Counted from the first letter of the stretch, positions 36,701 to 51,700 are shown. The stretch: DNA of 64,000 nt from Vitellaria paradoxa (GCA_019916065.1 CM034238.1:30885721-30949720); one strand, 5' to 3'. The notes: generated by a model from the sequence alone, not told the origin. Made by a program: numbers and translations.

Positions 36701-39700
36701 CCATACTTATTAGGAATTAAAGCTATAAAAGTGGAATTTAAGCTTCTAACAAATCTGCAACTGTCGTGTACCAGCAGAATATCCTCCTTGAGAACATTCC
36801 AGCATTTCTAAAAGAAAGCAATGGTCCAGCCATCTGGACTAGGAGCTTTATCTCCATTTAGATCTTTAAGGGCCTTAAAAATCTCAACTTCAGTGAACGG
36901 TAGTTCAAGGCCCTCAGCTTCCAAGGAACTGATCTGAGAAAAGTTTAACCCATCAACTTTGGGTCTCCAAGTAGTCTGCTCTTTGAATATCTGCTTGTAA
37001 TAATTCAAAATACCATTCTTCATGAGCTCCTGGTCTTCTGTAATAGAGCCATTAACTCTTAGTTGTTCGATCCAATTTTTCCTCCTATTAGCTGAAGTTA
37101 TTTTGTGAAAAAACTCTGTGTTTCTGTCTCCCTCTTTCAGCCATTTGATTCTTGATTTTTGCCTCAAGCTAGTTTCTTCCATTTTAATCAACTTGTTTAG
37201 CTCATCAATCTTAGCTTTTCTGTGGAGTAATTCCTGATCAGAGAGTCTTCTTGAGTCATCAGTTGAGTCTAGTTGCTGAATTTCCTTCACAAGCTGCAGT
37301 TTTTGAGTCTCTAATCTCCCAAATACCTCCAAATTCCATCTTTTCAAATCATTCTTCAGACATTTGAGTTTCTGAGACATTACATAGCTGGCACTTCCAT
37401 AAAAGTTGTATCCTTGCCACCAAGTAGTAATCAAATCAATGAAACCTTCAACCTGCAGCCACATATTCTCAAATTTAAAAGGTTTGGGCCCACTATTTAA
37501 TCCTCCCCCATCCAATAACAGTGGGTAATGATCGGATATTAGACGAGGCATAGATTTTTGGGAAACCCCAGGAAATAGGTCCTCCCAGCCATTAGACACT
37601 CAAAATCTATCAATTCTGGACTTACTTCGGCTGTTACTCCAAGTGTATTTACAACCTTTCAATGGCAAATCGATACATTCTAACTCATTAATGAAATCTG
37701 AGAATAGTTGCATCTGTTTGGATCTTCTGCTGCAGTTCCATTTATCTTCTGTGCACTTAACCATGTTAAAATCACCACCTAGACACCAAGGAGACTGCCA
37801 ATGAAAGGCAGCAGCTCCAATTTCCTCCAGGAAATCAAACTTTAGTTTGCTATCCACCGGACCATAAACTCCAGTGAAGGACCAAGCGATGTCCTCCCCA
37901 ACATGATTAAATAGACATGAGACTGAGTAAATCCCAATTTCATACTCTATTAGATTCAGTCGCCTGCTGTCCCACATCAACTAAATTCCACCGGAGACCC
38001 CTATTGCATCCACGGCTTTCCATTTGTACCAAACATCTCCCCATAATGATCTAATTATATTCTCATTAATCACTCCTAGCTTGGTTTCCTGTAAATAAAC
38101 AATATCTGGGCTCCATTTTCTGAGAGAGTTCTTGATTAACAACCTTTTCGGCATACCGCAGCAGCCTCTCACATTCCAACTTAGAATTTTGGGCTTCATT
38201 TAAAACAAATGGGTAATGATTCACCAGATTGTAATCCTCCAAATTTCTGGTTCTGCCCTTTTTTATCATATGAAATTGACCACTGTAAATTCTTGAGCTC
38301 CCTAGAACCTCCTCTAGAGTAAACAGTTGTTTTCTTTCCTTCCTTACTCGTGTGAATTCCTCTCTTCTCTTCAATGGATTTAAGAAGCTCCAAGATCTCA
38401 TCTTCGAATCCCTCACTTGAAATTCCCAAAATCTTCTTAAATGATTTCATGCGATTAATCACCCATTTAAAAATCTTCCCTTGATCAAATCCACAGTCCC
38501 CCAGCAGCAAAGTTTCAGTAATGCAGTTCCAATCCTCGAGTCCATATGAAGCTAAGGGTAAGCAGTCGATAATTTCATCTGTCTCACAGTCATTAACATT
38601 CATGAGAGCTTGAAAATTTTCAAACCTAAAGTCATTTTTAGTATCAAAACTACTTTCTGATTGATAGTCAACGCCAAAATCAGACTCTATGTTCTCCTTC
38701 TCACCACTTGTGATATCTCCCACTATCTGGTCTTCCCTGAAATGTACAGTTGTGGCCAAGGAATCTTTAAATTCTCCCCTACTGTAGGCAGAATAATCCT
38801 TAAATTTCCCAACCAATTCCTACATTAAATCTGTTGATTCTGTTTCAGCTACAGCATTAATAATCTGATCCTTTTTAAATTCCATGTTCGATGAACCATT
38901 CGAGTATCTTAATGAATTTAATGGTTCAAATCTATTGAATGAAGGCTGGCCCTCATTAATAGAAGCTGAGATGTGACCTTTCATATAATCTGCCTTTTTG
39001 TCACCCACTTAAATCCATTGAACTTTCCTATCTTTCCGATTAGATTTATTACTTCTCTTATGGTTCCCAAGACCATTGAATTTCCTGTCTCTTTGTCTTC
39101 CAAGTGCATGAACATTCACCGAGGATGTGACCTTTCCACGCGCCGCCCTCTTCCTCATCTCCGGTGACCAGCAACCACCAAACTCATTATTTTGGTTGGT
39201 AATCCAATCCACCCAAGGGCTACGATCTACCCAAATGAGGCAATCATACAGAGTGCTTCCAACTCTAATCTTAACCGAAGCTGGAATATTCCTTCCATGG
39301 CCCTTAATTCTCAGTTTAACCCACTTCAAATGTGATTGCAAGATGGTTTCTTCAGCTGTTTCCAAGTAACCTCCGCAATAGTCTCCTATACTTTCGAATA
39401 TTCCTTTGTCCCAAAGGAAAATAGGCAATCCTATTACTCGAATCCAAGTGGAGTATTGATCCCAATCTCTTTTGTTGCAGCAGCTGCAGCTATGCCAACT
39501 ATCCAAAAATAGTGGCGTTCCATTGAGTATATGTTTACCAATTTTCTCCTCTGCTAACTCCCTGGATAGGAAGATTAACAAAAATTTTTCTGAGTCAATT
39601 TCTTTAATTTCAACTCCCCTAGGAATTCTCCATCTTCTGTCGACCCATTTCTTGACATCTACAGGGTCCTCGATTCCTTGCTTTAAGCCACCAATGCAAC

Positions 39701-42700
39701 CAAAGCTGCCAATTAAGCATCTGGACATTAGAAAACTTCTCTTCACAGCATCCTCATAATTAACTATCACATATTTCTCCCTTCCATCAGAGATTGAGCT
39801 TCATAAATCAGAGAACTCCCATTTAGGGATACTTGCTGCTTGCAGGTATGTTTTTTCCCGAGGGACAGTGGCTGTAGTCCTCCTATTCCATTCTCTTAGT
39901 GTTGAAACTGCCTCCATCTTCAGAGGAAGATTCCTCTTAAAAATTGGATTTTCTGCTCTCTCTCTCTGAACAAAGTTGGACAATAAATTTGCGAAGAAAA
40001 CCCAACCTTGCCCAACAGCTATCTTAGGAATACACATCTGTCTTCTACCATATGGAGCGAACAGACGAAGTTCTATTTTTCTAACAGCATCGACCTTGAT
40101 CATGGTACAAATCAGGGTCCTATGACCTCCCCGAAAGCATCCCAATTGTTGAATACCAGGCCTCCTTTGCTCTTTCCAGCACATCGATTGCAGCCATTTT
40201 ATCTCTTCTTCATAAAGGGCTAAAACTTTAACATAACCCCTTCCTCTTTCAATCAACCTTGTTACTCCATTTCCTCTAAAATCATCTTCTACATCTATCG
40301 TGACCTTTTCCGTATGAAAAGATCGTCTGAGTTTTCTATCAAAAGGGTGTTTTCCGACTAGACTCATGATCTCTACCGGTGGGTTATCTTCATATTGTGA
40401 GGACAATTGGCTTCGAGATTGGATTAGGGCTTCTGAAGTAATCTTTTGCTTGCAGTTTGATTGATTTGATGTGGTTAATAGTAGCGACAATTTTCTTATT
40501 GCTAGAACATGGACTATAGCCAGTAACTTGAGTGAGAAATGAGTCGTATGGTCCGTACTTCCCAAGTCAATGACCCAAGAACCCGGATTAGATAAATTCG
40601 AGACACTAAAAGCAAAAGAAGGAAAGTACCTACCTTTCTTAGTAAGAGAAGAAGTATCAATAGGATTCTCAATGGAAGCGAAGATGAGAGCTTCTCACTC
40701 TAGACTTTCTCTCTCTAAAATCCATGGCTTCTTCTTCTAACCTAATGTCAACCACTGCTCTCTTGCCACCTTCCCTAACCCCTTCTCCATCTTCTTCTTC
40801 TTCTTCAAGACCTTCTAATGATGCTACACTTCATGGAGGTTCGGGGAGTAAGGAAATAACAAGTCATTTTCATCGCACAGCATCTTCTATCACGGAAGGC
40901 ATACTCCCAGTTGAAGTCTATGAATCTTCATCTTCAACTATACCTTCTCAATCTGATGTTGGAATTAAAAGGGGAAATGGTTCCTACTCCAGTTCGTGCC
41001 CTGTGTCACCCTCAAAGAAGCTCCTGCTAAGTGGAGAAATTTCCAACTCTTGCAGGCAGACTAAATCAATAAAGGAGCTCAGGAAGGAGATTTGGAAGCT
41101 TAAGGAAGAGTATTCGAGCCCCCAGAAGTTGGAAGTTCTGAGTTTGGAATATCCAATGGCAATGAATTTCAAGGCTGAAGCTGAGACATGTAATCTTGGG
41201 AAAACTGAATGTGGAATTGAATTGAAAGAGGCTTGTGTCCCTCATATGAATCTGCTAAAGCCATTGGAAAAAGATCATGAGTTGAAGGAAAGTCGCAAGT
41301 TGCAGGATTGTGAGCTGAAGCAAGCGATAAGCAACTGAGGGAAGCTCCAAGGACTGATCAGTAATTCCTCAAGTTCGGCTGATGCTCGGGATCAAGATGC
41401 TAATGAAGCCTCAAAAGTTGCAGGATTGAAAGACTTCATCTCAACAAATAGTTCACCATCATCTGAGTCGAAGGCCCACGGTAAGTCCATAGCAATTGAA
41501 GCAGGGGATCAAAGCCAAAAGTGGGAGACCAGTGTCTCATCAGTGTAGGCTTTTTCAAGTCAACTACTACACTTGGCACCCACATTAGGTGATAACCCGC
41601 CCGGTGAAAACAATTCAAATCTTTTGGGCTCATTCAATACAAACTCGGGCCCACCCCTCTCAAGTGGAAACGAAGGCCATAAAGTTGTATATACTATTAA
41701 ATCTGATGGGCTTGTCAAAGACCAATTAGTTGGGCAAGAATTCCCTCCATTAAATGAAATAAGCCCACTTACGGACCAACACAATTATAATCAGCCCAAG
41801 CAGAGTCCAAAAGGCCCATGGGCTCAACTTTTCAAAGACAACAGAATCAGAAGCAACGGGTTGCAATTGGAGCTCAAACCAGGTGCGTTTTCTCTCAATT
41901 CTGCTTCTCCTCGGGTGGCTTTCTCCTGGGACGAAATACATGAGGATATAGAGAAATGGAACAATGCTTTGATTGGGTATGTGATTGGGACCAAGCCCCC
42001 TTATAAATTTATGAAGCAATATGTGGAAAGAAGATGGAAGCCATTTGGTAATATTAATGTATACATTGTACGAGGTGGTGTGTTCATTTTTAATTTCTCA
42101 TCTGAAGAAGACAAGATTAAAGTATTAGAAGTGGGTCCTTGGAGCTATTTTGACATACCTCTTGTTCTCAAGCCATGGTCTCCTAAATGCACACATGGCA
42201 GTGAAGAACTCAATGGTATTCCTATTTGGATTAGATTACCTCACTTGAAATTGCATCTGTGGTCTGCAAATGCCTTAAGCAAAATATGCAGCACTATTGG
42301 TAACCCCCTTTTTACTGACAGAATGACAGCTACAAACCAAAGGCTTGCCTATGCTAGAGTGTGTGTTGAAATCAAGCCAGGTTCCAACCTCCCTAGTGTT
42401 GTGGAAATTGAAGATTATGGGGGCAGTGTTTATCAACAGCCAATTGAATATGAGTGGTTACCAAATATATGTGAGGGATGCAAAAATTTTGGCCACAAGC
42501 TGAGTCAATGCCCAAAGAAAATTAGATCCGAATGGAAGCAAAAAAGTAGTTGCAAAGAAAGTCAAAATGCAAGTAAGTTAAAGCAACACAACAATGAAGG
42601 GTGTGCTGGAGAATGTAGTAAAACTGCAAATGCTGAGGAGGCAATTGGGATAAAAACCTGCAACAAATTTGAACTACTCGAGGTTGTGCAATATGAAAAT

Positions 42701-45700
42701 GTTCAGAAGAATACTGATAATGATGTGGAGCCTACCCCACTAGCAATTATAAAACATGCAATTGGAAGGTGTAATGATGAATTAGAAAAAGTGAATGGTG
42801 TAGCTAATGCCATTGTGGAGGAGCAGCAAGTTATAGATTCATCACAGCAACCATTGATTAAATTGGAGGATTCGAAAGATAGCACAAGTGGCTTGATTGA
42901 AATTAGCCATGATGCTGCCCACGGTCAGAGGGATATATCTCAACAGCACCGTTCCAAAGATGATTTGGATGATTCTAATAGCCTACATGAGGAAGTAATT
43001 ACTCCAACAAAGGAAGATGAAGAATCTAGCAAATGGGAACACAAGCTATCTAAAAGTCAAAAGAGGAAGAAGTCAAAGCAAGCTGATAAAAGCTCCTCAC
43101 CCCCCAGCAGTGGCATTAAGGAGATCTCGGATGTTAATGAAGCCAATTCAACTCCTACCTTGTCCAGAAGCCAAGAAAAGAAGAGAACTAAGATCTTGTA
43201 TGCTCTAGCTAACAAGAACAAGGCCATCAAAGCCAAGGCATCCTCCTCGGCATCAGCCTCCAAATGAATATAGCAGGATGGAATAAAAGGGGCCTCAACC
43301 ACCCTACCAAGCAGGTTGAAGTTAGGAAGTTAATTCGAAGCTCCTCATTATGCCTAATCGGGCTTTTTGGAAACTAAAGTGAGATCTCACAATATCAGCA
43401 GCATATGCAAGACCCTCAATTCAACTTTTTGCCACTACAGCAACCACACTCAAGATCAGGCAGCAAGGATTATCTTGTTATGGGATCCTATCCTAGTAAG
43501 TGTAAATGTAATTTCCAGTTCCAGTCAATATATATTTTGCCATATTAATCATCACCAATTACTTTTGAGCTTTTTGCTACAATCATATATGCCTCTAATG
43601 ATAGAATAGAAAGGGAAACTTTATGGAAGGACCTACGAGCCAATCATGCCATGCGCAACAATGATTCTTGGATTCTTTTTGGAGACTTCAACATTGTAAG
43701 GAATGACAAAGAACGCAAAGGAGGGAAAGGCATTGATAAACAAGCAACTAGCCAATTTAATGATTGTATTGATGCATTGGAAGTCACTGACCTAAGATAC
43801 TCCGGGTGCCAATTTACATGGACTAACAAGCAAGATGATGAAAGCAGAATTCTTAGTAAACTTGATAGAGCCTTGGTGAATGAGAAATGGCTTGGAACTT
43901 TCTCTAATTTAGAGGCATTCTTTCCCACTGCTAGCATTTCTGATCATAGCCCTGTTATTGTAAACATTCGGCCAAATATAAGGACTGGATTGAAACCATT
44001 TAAGTTCTTCAATTACTGGACCAAGCACAAGGACTTCATGAAGCTAACAGAGGAGGTTTGGAAGACACCTACACAAGGCAGCCCCATGTCAAAGCTCTTC
44101 ATCAAGCTTAAGATGCTTAAGCAAGCTTTTAAGGAATTCAATAAAAAGCATTATGGAGACCTACCTAACAGAGTGGCTGCGGCTAAAGCTGATCTTGATA
44201 GCATTCAAAAGGAGATCCAACATAACCCGAGTCCACATTTACTGGAGAAGGAAGGAAAAGCCTTAGACGAATACTCTCAACTTTTACTAGCAGAAGAAGC
44301 CTTCTACAAGCAAAAGTCAAGGGATAATACCATCAAGCTGGGAGATCAAAACACATCATATTTCCACAGAAAGGTCATGTCTCATTGCTCAAGGAACAAA
44401 ATTCTCTCCATCTTGGATGATAATGGTGAAAGGCATGACAATTATGAAACTGTTAAGATTATGTTTATTGATCATTATGAAAGACTATTGGGCACTCCAT
44501 TCAATTACCCCAATGGTGATAATGAAGTTATTGAGGAGATTATGCAAGTGGGGCCTCCGCTGGAGCTAATTGAAAGCTTGGATGCTAAAGTTACTAAGGA
44601 GGAAATCAAGGACACACTCTTCTCATTAACAGATCATAAGGCACCGGGCCCTGGTGGATTCACAGCCCTCTTCTTCAAGAAGGCATGGAGCATAATTGGT
44701 GATGATTTCATTGAAGCTATAGAGTCCTCCTTCCAATCAAGTAGATTACCAAAGGTGGCTAATTCTACCATAATAGCTCTAGTCCCAAAAGTTCCAAACC
44801 CAAGTAAGGTTACAGATTTCAGGCCTATATCATGTTGCTCTACAGTTTACAAGTGCATTTCCAAGATTCTAGCCAGTCAGCTTAAAAGAATTATGCCTCA
44901 TGTTATAAGTCCTCCTCAAGCTGCTTTCACTAAGGGGCGCTCTATCTCAGACCAAATTCTGTTAATGCATGAGCTTGTAAGGAATTACCATAGACAAAAC
45001 TTGACACCAAGATGTGCATTGAAGATTGATTTAATGAAGGCATTCGACTCAGTCTCTTGGAATATGTTGCTAGACATCCTCCAAGCTTTCAATCTTCCAG
45101 CTAAATTCTGTGAGTGGATAGCAGCTTGTATCACATCTCCCTTCTTCTCTATCTCATTGAATGGAGGCTTGGAAGGTTACCTCAAAGGAGCAAAAGGCCT
45201 ACGGCAAGGTGATCCTCTCTCTCCTTACTTATTTCTACTTGCTATGGAACTTTTTTCTAGGTTATTCAATGGTCTAGCTTCAGAAGAGGAATTCTCCTAT
45301 CATCCCAAGTGCATGGATCCTCTTTTCAACCACATATGCTTTGCGGATGACTTGTTCATTCTATGCACACTGAATGAAGCAACTTTCAAGATAATTAAGA
45401 AGGCACTACTTGAGTTCCACAAATATTCAGGGCTTAAGCCAAATGAGAAGAAGAGTAAGGTATACATTACGGGTATAGATGTGCAAGCAAAAAGCAATCT
45501 TTGCTCCCAACTTGGGTTTCAACTAAGTAAGCTGCCTGTCAGGTATTTGGGAGTCCCCTTAATCTCCACAAGAATAAAGTATGATGATTGCAAGGAGTTG
45601 ATTGAGAAGATAACAAAAAAGGTGCTAAGCTGGTCATCCAAATGCCTCTCTTATGCAGGGAGATTGGTCATTGTGAAATCTGTTCTTTTTAGCATTCAGG

Positions 45701-48700
45701 TGTATTGGAGTACCCACTTTATCCTTCCCAAGAAAGTCTATGATTCAATAGAGCAAGTTCTTAGAAGATATCTCTGGACTGGTGCTGAATTAAAGAAATG
45801 GGGTAGCAAGGTTGCTTGGAACGATGTATGTTTACCAAAGAAAGAAGGGGGCCTTGGCCTAAGGAAAATTCAAGAATGGAATAAAGCTTCTTCACTACGG
45901 CACCTATGGGCCATTTGCTCCAATAGTCCTTCTCTTTGGGTTAGATGGTGCAAGTCCAACCTTCTCAAAGGTAAATGCTTATGGGAGCTTAAAACTCCCT
46001 CGGATTGCTCATGGAATTGGAGGAAACTGCTCAAGCTTCGGGAAGTGGCATGTGGCATTTCTAAATATAGAGTGCGAAATGGCGAATCAATATCTTTATA
46101 GTTTTCTAATTGGCATCCACTAGGCCCCTTGATTCCCAAATATAGCTCTCGGATAGCATATGATGCAGAGTTGCCACAAAATGCTAAGGTGTCTAAGGTG
46201 ATCCAAAATAGGCAATGGCATTGGCCTTTCCCGATCACATGGGAACTAAGGGAGGTAATGCTTGATAACCCCCCCCCCAACTTATATGCCAAACGCACAT
46301 GATCATGACCAATTCATATGGATGGTGTCAAAGGATGGATCCTACAAAGCAGCTCCAACTTGGGATGCAATTCGAGAAAGAGGTGAAAATGTTACTTGGC
46401 ATGTGCTTACTTGGTTTCCCAACCACATTCCAAGGCATAGTTTTATACTATGGCTGGCAATTAAGGAAAGGCTCCCTACCAAGGATAAATTGGTAGCTTG
46501 GGGGATGAATGTGGATCCAATATGTGTCCTTTGTGGGAATGGCTTGGAGAGCTTAGAGCATATGTTCTTTCAATGTCCCTATTCGGCCGAACTTAGAGAA
46601 GCCATATTGACTAAATGCTCTATCACTAAGAGGGCTCAAACATGGAGCAATGAAATTGCTTGGGCAGTGGGAAAATTTAGTGGGAAAGGCTCCATGTGCA
46701 CTATAAGGAAACTATCATGGGCAGCTTTGATTTATCATATTTGGAAGGAAAGAAACACTAGAGTCTTCGGAGGAGCTCATTCGCCCATCAGCTAGTATTT
46801 GTAGGACATCCATGAAGTATATATTAAAATGTCTCACCTTCCAAGTGTAAGAAGTCTCAATGTAAATACTATTATTAACTGCAGCTGGGAGTCATTCTTT
46901 TGTAATTAATGTAATACGGGGGTATGCCCCTTAGATGATGTAATTATTTCCCATTAATCCAAATCTTACTAATTACCAAAAAAAAAAAAAAAAAAAGAGG
47001 ATTCTCAATGGATCCCAAGAGGTTCTTCAATATCTCAATTTCTTCCCTGTTAAACCCAATATGTTCACTACCATCAAATTTTACCTATGCTTGTGAAGGG
47101 TTTTCATTTATTTAAGAATTGATGTAGTGTGATTGAGTCCTCTGTTGTCCACCTTTGAAACACCAATCTTTAATTGAAGTTTGAGGTTTGCCATAGAGTT
47201 TCCAGCACTTGTCCCTTGTGTGTCTTGGCTTTTTACAGTGGGCACACCAGACACTGTCTCTGTTTGTCATCTTGTATAAATCCGTTAAATCATTCTCAAT
47301 TCTTGTTTGTCGTTCAGGTGCCACAGTTTTAACACCTGCATTGTTGACACTTGTTGAAACCATTGACAAGCCTTCCATTGGTTGAGAATAACTCCTCTCC
47401 TACTCTCCTCTATAAAGATCATTGCAATGGTTTCAATCATAGAAGGCAACTCCTCCTTTCCCAATACTTGAACCCCTCACTTGATCAAATTCAACATTTA
47501 GACCTACAAGAAAATTGTAAGTTTGATCCTTTTCAATGAAGCCTTATAGTAGGGCCACATCATCGCTGCATTTCACCTCAATACAACGATAATGATCCCT
47601 TTCACTTACCCAAAAAAAATAACGATCCCTTTCTTGCCATAAATTCTGCAAGAGATTGGCATATTCGGTGAAGGAGCATTCTCCTCATTTTGTGGCAGTG
47701 GTCTTATTCTTAATCTCATATATTTGAGTAGCATCATGAACCTTAGAACATGTTTGTCAAACTGTTCCCCTTGTGTCCTTGGCAGTGGGCAAAAACATAT
47801 AGGTATCACTTATTTTTGGAAGCATAACATTCCACAACCAAGACATAACCATAGAATCTTCTTCAACCCATGCATCAAACTTGGGATCTCCCTTTTTTGG
47901 TCCAGTAACAAGGAGATGCTCAATTTTCCCTTTCCTTTCACCAAGGTCCAAACCATTTGGGACCACTTGAAGTAAATTTTTCCATTCAGTCTATATGTTG
48001 CCTGAATATTCTGTAAATCCCTTGTGGTTTGCTTGGACAACACTTTCTCGGATTGAGCAGTTCTCACAGACATGTCGAATCTGCTTCGGTATTAAAGAGA
48101 TTAATGACAGAGGAAGAAAATGGCAATGAAGGCCAAGAAATTTCAATACCCAGAAAGGGGCCAAAGGCTCTGATGCCATGTTGAGAAAAATAGTATTCAT
48201 TCTATTTCTCATTACTTTAACTGTATACAACCCTACAAATATATATACAGCAGCAAAAGATACAAATAGGAAACTATTCTATCAATATCCCGATGCATCA
48301 GGAATTACTCTATCAATAGATATACAAATCAGTAATTACTTATCGCTATTCTAGGCAATATACAGCAATACACAGCTGGTATTATACAGCTACAAACACC
48401 TGGTATTATTCATAGCTCATTATACACACTTTTCCTTGTATAGGATAACTATATATTTTCAACACAAACCATTTATACAAGGATATCCCAGAAATGGAGG
48501 CCATTATGGGTTTATGTAGACAATCCTAAAATATTCTTTGTTAATTTTTATTCTTTGTGCAATGATTAACGTTTCTATGCTTGCCTATACATACGCAACC
48601 CTAGCTTCCTACAACAGTAATATTGATCTCAATAGTTTTAATTATAAAGACATCCAAAAATTGCAATATTCACTGAATTCTCACGAAGGATAACATAGTC

Positions 48701-51700
48701 TCTTGTTAGGACAGACATTTTAAATCTTCCAAAACAAAATGATTCAAATTGCTTCCCTAAGGATTTTTTTCAGCATTTTAAGCGCACCAATGTGTGTTGT
48801 GATTTTGGATTGTCAATGATAATCCAATCATCCATCATTAGAATTAGTATAAGCAGAAGATGGTAGTGCTCACATACCCATGAAGAATTCAAACCAATAA
48901 CTACTCTCAATAGCATCCTTAAATTGTTTCACCTTCACTTCATCAAGTTCAATTTCACAAATGCTGCTCTTGTCCACATTTTCTGCCAAATAAAGTCAAA
49001 TTTATGCCAGTGTCATCATTTAACCACAATAAAACAACCATACAGAAGATAAAAGATGAAACATACTTTGGAATTTTATGTCTATCTGACTATCAATAAG
49101 TTCATTTCCACCTAGGACCTCCCCAAGGCCACCCCACTTGTGAGCCGCACTGCTTGAAGGGTGACAAAATGGAAGGCTGTTATAATTGTATGTTTCTTGT
49201 GGATTATTGTAAGGTCCAACTTTATTTACCCAAAGCGTAACAGGGTTGTCTGGTTGATACTACAGGAAGAAACAAATTTGTGTCAGAGAAGCGAATGTGG
49301 CTACCAGATAAGTGGACAAGAGAAAACACGTTCCAGCTGACTGTATTGGAAACATAAGAGGTTTAAAAATATGCCACACACAAGAAAACCAAAAAAAGCA
49401 CTTCCCTTCACCGAGCTTATAGAGCTAATTACCACAAATTTGGAGATAATTTTCGCAAAGGATGGACAAAAAGAAAAAGAAGAAAAATATTGCTATCATA
49501 TACCTCAACCACACCATGATTGTGTTATATCAGCAAGCTAAGCTTGATGCACAACCACATTCACACCATATTAATCACAATAAGGTGTTTTTGCATCTCT
49601 GTATGTTTCTGATACTTCTTGCATCTTTCTTTTTTTTTTTTTGTTTTGGGGGGGGGGGGGGGGGGAGATGAGCGAGAGGGGTATTATTCTTTTAGTGGTT
49701 ACTCCTAAGGTTCTAAGAAGCAACAATACAAATGAAATAAGAATATGAACACGACACAGACACTTTGATGAGACATTTTCAGAAAATATCACGACGTGAC
49801 ACAGCATGAACATGCCAAAGAATTAATATATACATATATACATATATATATGGAAAAATAACTATTTATTCATGTTAAACTATAAATATATTTCTCTTTT
49901 ACTTGCATCTATTTTATCAAATTCTTGTAAAAACAAATTGAAAAGATTGGTTTTTAATTTAGATGCTTAAAATAAAAAAAATTAAAATAAAGGAGAAAGG
50001 ATTTAAATATATAATAAATTCAGTCTTTTCATCTTATAATTAATTATTATCTTTTTCAAAATACAACAAGTTTCATATTCATCCCTATGACAGACACGTG
50101 TCCAAATAGTGTCAAACTCAAAAACATCAAAATAAAAAACAAGATGACACTTTTAGACAATTGGACAAATTAATCAGGGGAACATTAAACACAGACATGA
50201 ACATAAAACATTCCTAGAATTAGAAGTGTCTATACTTCTTAGGCTTTAATACACCTGCTACCCTCTGCCCTATGGCATTAAAAAATTAGAATAACCTACC
50301 AAATTTGAAAATTTCCTCCATCCCCTTAAAAGGACAGTAAGTCAGGTGACAAACTTCGACAAAGTCATACTGCATATTCATACAAGTCCCTAATTCACCA
50401 GTTTTTAAAATAATCAACTCAATTTCAAATTAAGAAATTATTTTTTTATAAAAATGAATGTTAGAAATTCATTAAGAAGGCATCAAGGAAAACCATAAGT
50501 GGAGCTTAAGAATACAAATAAATGTTCTCTACGAAAGACAATAGATGTGCAAATTCAGACCAAAACCTCCAATTAACTAGCTATACAATAAAAAAAATTA
50601 AAAATATAAAAAATTGTTGTCAAAGCTACACATGGAAACTTCTATATTTTGAAAAGGTTTTCCTATTCTTCTCCTTCCACACCAGCCATTCCTAGCAAAA
50701 AAAAGAAATAATCCTCTAAAATTTCTTTCTTCTTTTGCAGATCTTTGCTCCACGCCATGCTTCTATCTTGCCTATATCATCTAATCTCGTCATCTTTCAC
50801 CTCCTCTTTTATTTATATTACCATGACTGACCACAGTTTGCAATGGTGCGAGGTTGACCATCGTGTATGTGGAGTACAAATTAAATATCCAAGATAAGTT
50901 AGATTATGCACACATCGTGGGGTGACATGGGCCACAGTGGGGCCAAGAAGTTGATTCAAAATTCAGACCCACAGTTAAACAACATCTTACGGTCAACTCT
51001 AACAAGAGAGGTCAACATAATTATTTTATTCTATGGTGTAGCCTCAAGGGCATTCAACATATTTTGCCCTGATTACCTATCTATACCCAGCAATTGTCAT
51101 CAAATGGTATAAAAGTGAGTGTATCTTAATAACAGCAGCTTACAGATGTGCACCACTCTTTAACAACATAATTAACCACATCAACCTAGTTCCCACCATA
51201 ATGCTGCCACCATAGCAAACACCCACCCACTGCCTGCCCCCAAAACTAGCAAAATTGTCAGTGTTGTCTATTCGCACCAACCCACTAATTCATCAGATCG
51301 TCCCCATTGTCGCTTCACCCCCGTTGGGTTTTTATCGAGCCACATACAAAGATGAGACGAGATCTAAACCCTAAACCAATACCCCACCTAATATAATACT
51401 AAAAAAAACCACAATTTACGTCGTTACATAGCAAATCAAGCATTTTAATAAAGAACTAGCCCGTAACTACAACAATTTCAAAGCATTACATACCAGAGAA
51501 TTATACAAATTCAAGCTTTACGTAGATAGATCTGAACACAATGCGAATGGAAACATTCAGAGAACGAGATGTGAGAGTCGAAATGCAGAATTCCAACAAA
51601 AAAGCTAGCTGAAATTAGGGTTTCGAGATCGTTTGAATCAAACTGCACATACCTTGTGGTCTGACTCGGAAGCAAACGCAGGCGAGACGATGAGGAGGGC

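Larger units (their letters stand above)
34442..40497 (-). mobile_element. full-length L1-type LINE (M1) in copia-2 protease
   Basis: The LINE is 34457-40482, minus strand. The T-tract at 34455-34474 is its poly(A). TSD: AGCAACAATTTTCTT (34442-34456) and AGCGACAATTTTCTT (40483-40497), one mismatch. Both copies lie in the copia protease frame (KKIVA), which reads through when the LINE is removed. It carries ORF1 (38196-40367) and ORF2 (34574-38199) overlapping at ATGA. It belongs to a different LINE subfamily from P1/P3, judging by ORF1 and RT motifs. Confidence 0.88.
40662..47012 (+). mobile_element. full-length L1-type LINE (P1) in copia-2
   Basis: The LINE is 40677-46997 (6.3 kb) with a poly(A) tail at 46978-46996. 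TSD AGGATTCTCAATGGA is perfect at 40662-40676 and 46998-47012. The 5' UTR GAGAGCTTCTCACTCTAG...TCTCTCTCTA is shared with the LINE at 60387, so the 5' end is complete. It is head to head with LINE M1, 5' ends 195 bp apart. Confidence 0.92.
30474..48469 (-). mobile_element. Ty1-copia retrotransposon copia-2, split by two LINEs
   Basis: The element is 30479-48464 in TMN1 intron 3, same strand as the gene. The 3' LTR is 30479-30717 and the 5' LTR 48179-48464, with the 5-bp TSD CAAAC at 30474-30478 and 48465-48469. Minus-strand PBS TGGCATCAGAGC lies just inside the 5' LTR and the polypurine tract TTGAGGGGGAG just inside the 3' LTR. gag, protease, integrase, RT and RNase H are all recognisable but broken. 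Two full-length LINEs (34457-40482, 40677-46997) sit in the protease region. Without them it would be about 5.6 kb, a normal copia size. Confidence 0.9.

Noticed and set aside
39801..40565. A 254-codon open frame that looks like one protein
   Set aside because: It joins the copia-2 protease (beyond 40482) to the LINE M1 leader and ORF1 by chance. The LINE TSD at 40483-40497 marks the junction; the LINE ORF1 starts at 40367.
49629..49665. G-run as a G-quadruplex regulatory element
   Set aside because: A single homopolymer in an intron; length may be a sequencing artefact and nothing else supports a function.
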